Below, piece by piece: positions 59,936-64,000 of a DNA stretch of 64,000 bases. The stretch is from JBBREP01 sp036501845 (GTDB taxonomy: Bacteria; Actinomycetota; Acidimicrobiia; IMCC26256; PALSA-610). The notes under the pieces were generated by a model. The model searched no databases. It had not been told where the DNA came from and saw nothing but the letters and a program-made list of their open reading frames with translations. Each line of letters begins with the position of its first letter. Position 1 is the first letter of the stretch. The DNA lies in contig DASXZO010000139.1 in the NCBI GenBank assembly GCA_036501845.1, forward strand, positions 1 through 64,000. The letters are read 5' to 3'. Made by a program: the position numbers and the translations under genes.

Positions 59936-61079
59936 TCGGCCGCGGCGCCACCACCACTGCGCACACCGCCACGCAGGCGGCCAGGCCGAGCCACACGGCT
60001 GCCGCACCCCACCGCTCGTAGACCGGCGCGGCCAGGAGCGCGGTGACCGCCGACAGCAGCAGACCGGTGCCATCGAGCAGACCCTGCCCGGCCGCGATGT
60101 GCTCGCGCGGCGCGGCGTGTGCCACCTGCGCCTGACTCGACGGCACCACCACGGAATCGAAGAACGACTGCACGAACGCGATGCAGCCGATCACCCAAGG
60201 CACCGCGACGATGCCGTACAACGCGATGAACGGCACCGCCCCCGCGAGCCCGAACATGCCGACGCGTCGAGGCCCTTCACGTTCGGCGAGCCGGCCGGCG
60301 CGGCCGGCGAACACGGCCATCGGCAACGCGAACAACGTGAGGCTCACCCCGATGAACACCGTGCTTGCGCCGAGGTCGGTGAGATAGCGCGCCCACAACG
60401 AGTCGTACACACCGATCGGGATTGCGAGCCCGGCACCCAGATACAGGCCGGCGCGTACGCCGGGGTTGGCAAGCAGGGCTCGCACTGGAGCGTGGCCGTC
60501 ACCTCCAGTGATCGGCGGCACTGCGAATCGCAGCATCACAGGCAGCGTGACGCAGAGGCCCACAGCGAGCAACACGAACGGCACGCGCAGCCCGAAGGCG
60601 TCGGCTACGAACGCCGCGAGCGGCGGGCCGCACAAAAAGCCGCCGGTCTGCCAGGCCGTGAGCCGGCCCAGCGCCCCGCCCATGCTGTGCGGATTCTGCA
60701 CGATCACCACTCGCCGCGCCGCGGGGAAGAACACGCCTTCGGCAACACCCAGGAGCGCCCGCGCCGCGATCAGTTCGGCGAGATCATTTGCCGCCGCGAT
60801 GCCGAGGCACGCCACCACCGCGAGCGCCACACCGCCCACGAGCATGACCCGGCCGTAGCCGCGGTCGGCGTAGCGCGCGAGCAGGATCTGCGCGAAGAAC
60901 GCGGCGATGAAGGCGCCCGCCGCCGCGACACCGAGCCCCCACGCCGCGAAGCCGAGCGACTTCTGCAGGTCGGCGAGCAACCCGAAGATGGCGCCGAAGC
61001 TGACCGTGAGCGCCGCGGCAGCGATGAGCAGCGAGATCGGCACGTGGACGCGCGCATCGGTGGGTTGTTCGGTGCTCAT
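59880..61079 (-). CDS. MFS transporter
   Basis: A 399-residue transporter with about twelve hydrophobic helices. LLARYADRGYGRVMLVGG near residue 68 is the A-type loop between helices 2 and 3, and ARALLGVAEGVFFPAARRVV the helix 4 motif. ATG 61079 (STEQPTD) was preferred over the 45-bp upstream ATG. The family exports drugs or small metabolites or imports substrates; which one is unknown. The leftward gene is isolated, between the DinB-type and toxin-antitoxin genes. Confidence 0.85.
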   Translation of the reverse strand: MSTEQPTDARVHVPISLLIAAAALTVSFGAIFGLLADLQKSLGFAAWGLGVAAAGAFIAAFFAQILLARYADRGYGRVMLVGGVALAVVACLGIAAANDLAELIAARALLGVAEGVFFPAARRVVIVQNPHSMGGALGRLTAWQTGGFLCGPPLAAFVADAFGLRVPFVLLAVGLCVTLPVMLRFAVPPITGGDGHAPVRALLANPGVRAGLYLGAGLAIPIGVYDSLWARYLTDLGASTVFIGVSLTLFALPMAVFAGRAGRLAEREGPRRVGMFGLAGAVPFIALYGIVAVPWVIGCIAFVQSFFDSVVVPSSQAQVAHAAPREHIAAGQGLLDGTGLLLSAVTALLAAPVYERWGAAAVWLGLAACVAVCAVVVAPRPIRTRETRSPARALAEPAP

Positions 61080-61232
61080 CGCCGTCTCACGCGCCGTCTC
61101 GGCTCGAGGGTTCGAGAAGAACAATCAGGCTACGCCGTATTGCGCGTCCGCTCCGTGTGTATTGGCGAAGCCTGGGTTGCTCGATCGAACTCCGCCCGCT
61201 GCGGTAGGAACGCGGTAGTAAGATACCCGAAC

Positions 61233-61484
61233 ATGCCGGTTCGCAAGCTTTCTGTCGGGCTCGACACTGCTGTCGCCGATGCGGCGGCGCGCGCAGCCGA
61301 GCGCGAGGGACTCAGCGTCTCCGCCTGGCTGAACCGTGCGGCCGAACGCGAGCTCAGGATCGGACGAGGCCTGGCGGCCGTCCGGGCGTGGGAGCGCAAC
61401 AACGGCGCGCTGACCGACGCCGAGCTCGCGGACGCGGACAAAGTGCTTGACCGAGTGTTGCGCCGCACACAACGGGCGGGTTGA
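61233..61484 (+). CDS. RHH-type antitoxin (VapB-like)
   Basis: An 83-residue protein. PVRKLSVGLDTAVADAAARA and AEREGLSVSAWLNRAAEREL form a ribbon-helix-helix, and the C-terminal part (LADADKVLDRVLRR) probably wraps the toxin. TAAGAT (61219-61224) lies 8 nt before the ATG, suggesting a nearly leaderless mRNA. The TGA overlaps the toxin ATG (TGATG), the usual arrangement. It likely neutralises the PIN toxin and represses the operon. Confidence 0.8.
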   Translation: MPVRKLSVGLDTAVADAAARAAEREGLSVSAWLNRAAERELRIGRGLAAVRAWERNNGALTDAELADADKVLDRVLRRTQRAG

Positions 61485-61864
61485 TGCCGGGCGTCACGTA
61501 CGACGCGGGCGCCCTTGTCGCGGCCGAGCGAAATGATCGAAGGATGTGGGCGCTCCATAGACGATCACTCGAGCGCGGGCTCGCGCCGACCGTTCCAGCC
61601 GGCGTGCTCGCACAAGTGTGGCGCGGAGGTCCTCAACCATCGCTCTCCCGACTCCTGACGGCCTGTGTCATCGAGGACCTCAACGAGGTACGAGGTCGTG
61701 CGGCCGGTGCCGCGTGCGGACGCGCGGGCACGAACGACGCGATCGACGCAACGGTTGTCGTGGGTGCGATCGCCCGCTCTGATCTCGTGGTCACGAGCGA
61801 CACCGAGGATCTGGCGAATATCGCGGGCGCACTCCATCGGCGCCTCGATCTCCTGCACATGTGA
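61484..61864 (+). CDS. PIN-domain RNase toxin (VapC-like)
   Basis: A 126-residue PIN domain. The first catalytic Asp is in VTYDAGALVAAERND (residue 7), then PAGVLAQVWRGG in the middle and two late acidic positions in NDAIDATVVVGAI and VVTSDTEDL. It should cut RNA, often tRNA or rRNA, when freed from the antitoxin. Start ATG 61484 overlaps the antitoxin stop. One of few genes here likely acquired horizontally. Confidence 0.85.
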   Translation: MPGVTYDAGALVAAERNDRRMWALHRRSLERGLAPTVPAGVLAQVWRGGPQPSLSRLLTACVIEDLNEVRGRAAGAACGRAGTNDAIDATVVVGAIARSDLVVTSDTEDLANIAGALHRRLDLLHM

Positions 61865-61944
61865 CGCGCTGAGCCCGCTCCCAGCCGGTGCACCGCGGTA
61901 CAACGGCCTACCCTCGTGCCATCCGCGAAAATCCGGGGGCCGCA

Positions 61945-63219
61945 ATGGACAAGCCGACCACGAATCTCTCGCTCGACGAGATCCAGCTCGGCGACATCGA
62001 GTACTGGATGCGGCCCGACCGCGAGGGCATCTTCGCCAAGCTGCGCGACGAAAAGCCGGTGAGCTTCCACGAAGAGCCGGTCTTCGAGAGCCCGATGGGG
62101 CCGGTGCAAGGACCCGGCTTCTGGGCTGTTACGCGCTTCGACGACGTGATGGCCGTGTCGCGCGATCCCGAGACGTTCCACTCCGCGCCGAGCACCACGA
62201 TCGGCGACATCCCGCCCGAGATCGCCGAATGGCTTGGTTCGATGATCAACATGGACGCCCCGAAGCACACACGATTGCGGCTGATCGTGAACCGCGGCTT
62301 CACGCCACGCCAGATTGCCAGGATCGAAGACTCTGTGCGCATCCAGGCACGCGACATCGTCGACCGCATCGGACCGATGGGCGAGTGCGACTTCGTGAGC
62401 GAGATCGCGGCGGCGCTCCCCCTGCAGATCATCTGCGACATGCTCGGCATCCCGCGCTCCGACAGCAAGCGCATCTTCGAGCTCACCAACATCATCCTCG
62501 GCGTCGGCGACCCGGAGTACGCGCAGACCCTCGAAGAGCTGATGGCTGCCGGAATGGAGCTGTTCCAGTACGGGCTCGCGCTCGCCGAAGCTCGTCTCAC
62601 CGATCCGCGCGACGACATCGCGAGCACGCTGATGCATGCCGAGGTCGAGGATGAACAGGGCGAGAAGCAGAAGCTCACCGCGAGCGAGCTGGGCTCGTTC
62701 TTCCTGCTGCTCGTGGTGGCCGGCAACGAGACCACGCGCACCGCAATCAGTCACGGCATGCTCGAGCTCACGCGCCATCCCGACCAGCGCAAGGTGTGGG
62801 CCGCCGACTTCGACGGCGTCGCATCCACCGCGGTCGAAGAGATCGTGCGCTGGTCGACGCCGGTGATCCATTTCCGCCGCCAAGCCACCAAGGATGCCGT
62901 CGTCGGCGGCGAACAGATCAAGGCCGGCGACAAGGTCGTGATGTTCTACAACTCGGCGAATCGCGACGAGCGCAAGTTCGACGACCCGCACACGTTCGAC
63001 CTGCGCCGCACACCGAACGAGCACGTCGGCTTCGGTGCCGGTGGCCCGCACTTCTGCCTCGGCGCGAACCTCGCCCGCCGCGAGATCCGCATCATGTTCG
63101 AGGAGATCTTCCGCGCCCTCCCCGACCTCGAGATCAGCGGCGAGCCCGACTACCTCCAGAGCGCCTTCATCCACGGCATCAAACGCATGCCGTGCAAGTT
63201 CACCGCCACTCGGAGCTAG
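61945..63219 (+). CDS. Cytochrome P450, CYP125/142-like
   Basis: A 424-residue soluble P450 from ATG 61945. The I-helix is VVAGNETTRTAISHG, the K-helix ExxR is in EEIVRW, the HFRRQA segment follows, and the haem loop FGAGGPHFCLG puts the ligand Cys near residue 371. The MDAPKHTRLRLIVNRGFTPR stretch is typical for actinobacterial P450s that hydroxylate sterol side chains or fatty acids (CYP125/CYP142/CYP124). The small ferredoxin at 22546 is a possible electron donor, but distant. Confidence 0.9.
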   Translation: MDKPTTNLSLDEIQLGDIEYWMRPDREGIFAKLRDEKPVSFHEEPVFESPMGPVQGPGFWAVTRFDDVMAVSRDPETFHSAPSTTIGDIPPEIAEWLGSMINMDAPKHTRLRLIVNRGFTPRQIARIEDSVRIQARDIVDRIGPMGECDFVSEIAAALPLQIICDMLGIPRSDSKRIFELTNIILGVGDPEYAQTLEELMAAGMELFQYGLALAEARLTDPRDDIASTLMHAEVEDEQGEKQKLTASELGSFFLLLVVAGNETTRTAISHGMLELTRHPDQRKVWAADFDGVASTAVEEIVRWSTPVIHFRRQATKDAVVGGEQIKAGDKVVMFYNSANRDERKFDDPHTFDLRRTPNEHVGFGAGGPHFCLGANLARREIRIMFEEIFRALPDLEISGEPDYLQSAFIHGIKRMPCKFTATRS

Positions 63220-63266
63220 CGAGACATTCGCGGGCAGCCCTGCCAAGCCCCACCCGATCGCAGCGG

Positions 63267-63314
63267 TTTTTGTCGCGGATGGATCGTGTCCAGCACGATT
63301 GACTCGCGACAAAA
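63267..63314. terminator. Two-tier hairpin between convergent genes
   Basis: Outer arms TTTTGTCGCG (ending 63277) and CGCGACAAAA (63305-63314) are perfect; an inner stem ATCGTG-TCCAG-CACGAT lies at 63283-63299. It separates the P450 end (63219) from the leftward DinB-type end (63327). The outer arm gives a T-run on one side and A-run on the other, fitting bidirectional termination. Confidence 0.65.
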
Positions 63315-63326
63315 CTGCCAGGTGGT

Positions 63327-63944
63327 TCAGCGGCTGGCGAGCACCTCGACGCCGTCGCCGGTGCACTCATCCAACGCTGCGGTGCGGCCGACCATCGCCA
63401 GGATGAGCGACATGCACGGGCCGTTCACTTCGGGGCCCTCGCCGCTCGACCAGTCGACGTCGGTGGCGACGAGACGGAGCCCCGCGGTACGGCGCTTGCC
63501 GTGGAGCGGCGCACCGGTCTTCTTGTAGAGGTCGGCCAGCGTCGTGAGATGCACGGCCGGGTGGTCGCCGTGCGCGCCGAACGGTCGGCGGATGTCCTCG
63601 CCGTGCACCATCACTTCGCCGAGGGCCACGTAGGCCGGGCCCGGCGGCTTGCGGTTGCTGTCGATGATCGCGTCGTAGCGCGCCCGCACATCGGCCGGTG
63701 AACCCGACGCGTACTGCTGCAGGTCGCCCTCCACGAACTTGTCGAATTTGAAGCCGGTCTTGACGAAGCCGGCGAAGAAGTGCGGCGCGGTGATGTTGCC
63801 GGCTGCGGTCAGGTGGGCCACGAGATCCTGCACCGTCCATTTCTCGCACCACGTGGGCGAGTGCCATTGCTCGGTCGAGAGCGTGTCGAGATAACCGGCG
63901 AGCATCCGGCGCTCGGCGTGCACCATGGGCATGAGGTCGGCCAT
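63327..63944 (-). CDS. Maleylpyruvate-isomerase-family (DinB-fold) protein
   Basis: A 205-residue protein. LSTEQWHSPTWCEKWTVQDL with VAHLTAAGN (first metal His near residue 44) and VMVHGEDIRRPFG (His and Glu near residues 113-115) are the metal-binding motifs of the TIGR03083/MDMPI family, which use mycothiol. The fold lacks a fused C-terminal domain. Start ATG 63944, with GCGAACAAGAGAGTGAG upstream that weakly resembles the end of family A. Function beyond thiol-dependent chemistry unknown. Confidence 0.82.
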   Translation of the reverse strand: MADLMPMVHAERRMLAGYLDTLSTEQWHSPTWCEKWTVQDLVAHLTAAGNITAPHFFAGFVKTGFKFDKFVEGDLQQYASGSPADVRARYDAIIDSNRKPPGPAYVALGEVMVHGEDIRRPFGAHGDHPAVHLTTLADLYKKTGAPLHGKRRTAGLRLVATDVDWSSGEGPEVNGPCMSLILAMVGRTAALDECTGDGVEVLASR

Positions 63945-63972
63945 GCAGGCTCACTCTCTTGTTCGCGTACCC

Positions 63973-63995
63973 GTAACGCGCAGGTTACCGTAACC
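63973..63995. promoter_or_regulatory. Triple GTTAC/GTAAC half-site array
   Basis: GTAAC (63973-63977), GTTAC (63984-63988) and GTAAC (63990-63994) make two overlapping palindromes: GTAAC-N6-GTTAC and GGTTACCGTAACC (63983-63995). They lie ~30-50 bp upstream of the DinB-type gene at 63944, at the window edge. Likely an operator for a TetR- or FadR-type regulator. Confidence 0.4.
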
Positions 63996-64000
63996 GACCA

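Overview
The window is about 64 kb of very GC-rich DNA with dense, often overlapping genes, many GTG starts and codon choice strongly biased to G/C in third positions. The gene content points to an actinobacterium, most likely of the class Acidimicrobiia. It includes two luciferase-like (LLM) flavin/F420 oxidoreductases, two DinB/mycothiol-type isomerase-fold proteins, a large NAD-glutamate dehydrogenase, a 3Fe-4S ferredoxin of the P450 type, a KstR-like box, several thiolase/DUF35 proteins and an actinobacterial-style Tad pilus locus. The class assignment is inference; there is no rRNA or universal marker gene in the window.

Left part (1-25.2 kb). Two coupled GT39-like membrane glycosyltransferases run off the left edge. 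Upstream of them is a coupled ADH-VOC-LLM cluster that contains a duplicated stub of the LLM gene. Next come a secreted FG-GAP protein, an IolB-like isomerase divergent from a D-aminoacylase-type amidohydrolase, and a leftward group (membrane protein, acyl-CoA dehydrogenase, acyl-CoA synthetase, PilZ). A surface-polysaccharide group follows (deacetylase, GT2, epimerase, DegT aminotransferase), then a thiolase-fold/DUF35 pair resembling steroid side-chain aldolases. A small regulatory island (SRPBCC, ArsR, ClpP-like protease) is arranged around twin palindromes. A ferredoxin, an FGGY kinase and an inositol-phosphatase-like enzyme complete this part.

Middle part (25.2-45.6 kb). The 1624-residue NAD-glutamate dehydrogenase is followed by a classical thiolase. 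A complete-looking leftward Tad/Flp pilus operon (CpaB, TadZ, TadA, TadB, TadC, Flp, three TadE/G-like proteins) ends at a 21-bp-stem hairpin. After it come a BldC/excisionase-type HTH gene coupled to an SDR, an LLM oxidoreductase under a KstR-like box, a small ORF plus bacterioferritin under a possible iron box, a second D-aminoacylase-type amidohydrolase and an orphan CvnA-like sensor ATPase.

Right part (45.8-64 kb). This part holds an acyl-CoA synthetase, a secreted beta-helix protein, a quinone-oxidoreductase/phosphotransferase pair and tRNA-Cys. A self-regulated-looking Fic gene sits next to the tRNA behind a perfect 14-bp-arm palindrome. A beta-oxidation-like operon follows (HMG-CoA-synthase-like/DUF35 fusion, thiolase, enoyl-CoA hydratase, then Nudix and an MFE-type SDR). 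An agmatinase-family enzyme, an MFS transporter, an RHH/PIN toxin-antitoxin pair, a P450 and a DinB-type protein finish the window.

Beyond the genes, the most unusual signals are two families of short repeats placed exactly at gene starts. Family A (three copies, about 53-62 bp) ends in the ribosome-binding site and start codon of unrelated leftward genes. Family B (two full copies of about 115 bp and one half copy) bridges genes that would otherwise be translationally coupled. It keeps a stop-free frame and ATGA overlaps at both ends, but is read in different frames, so the conserved entity is the nucleic acid and not a peptide.
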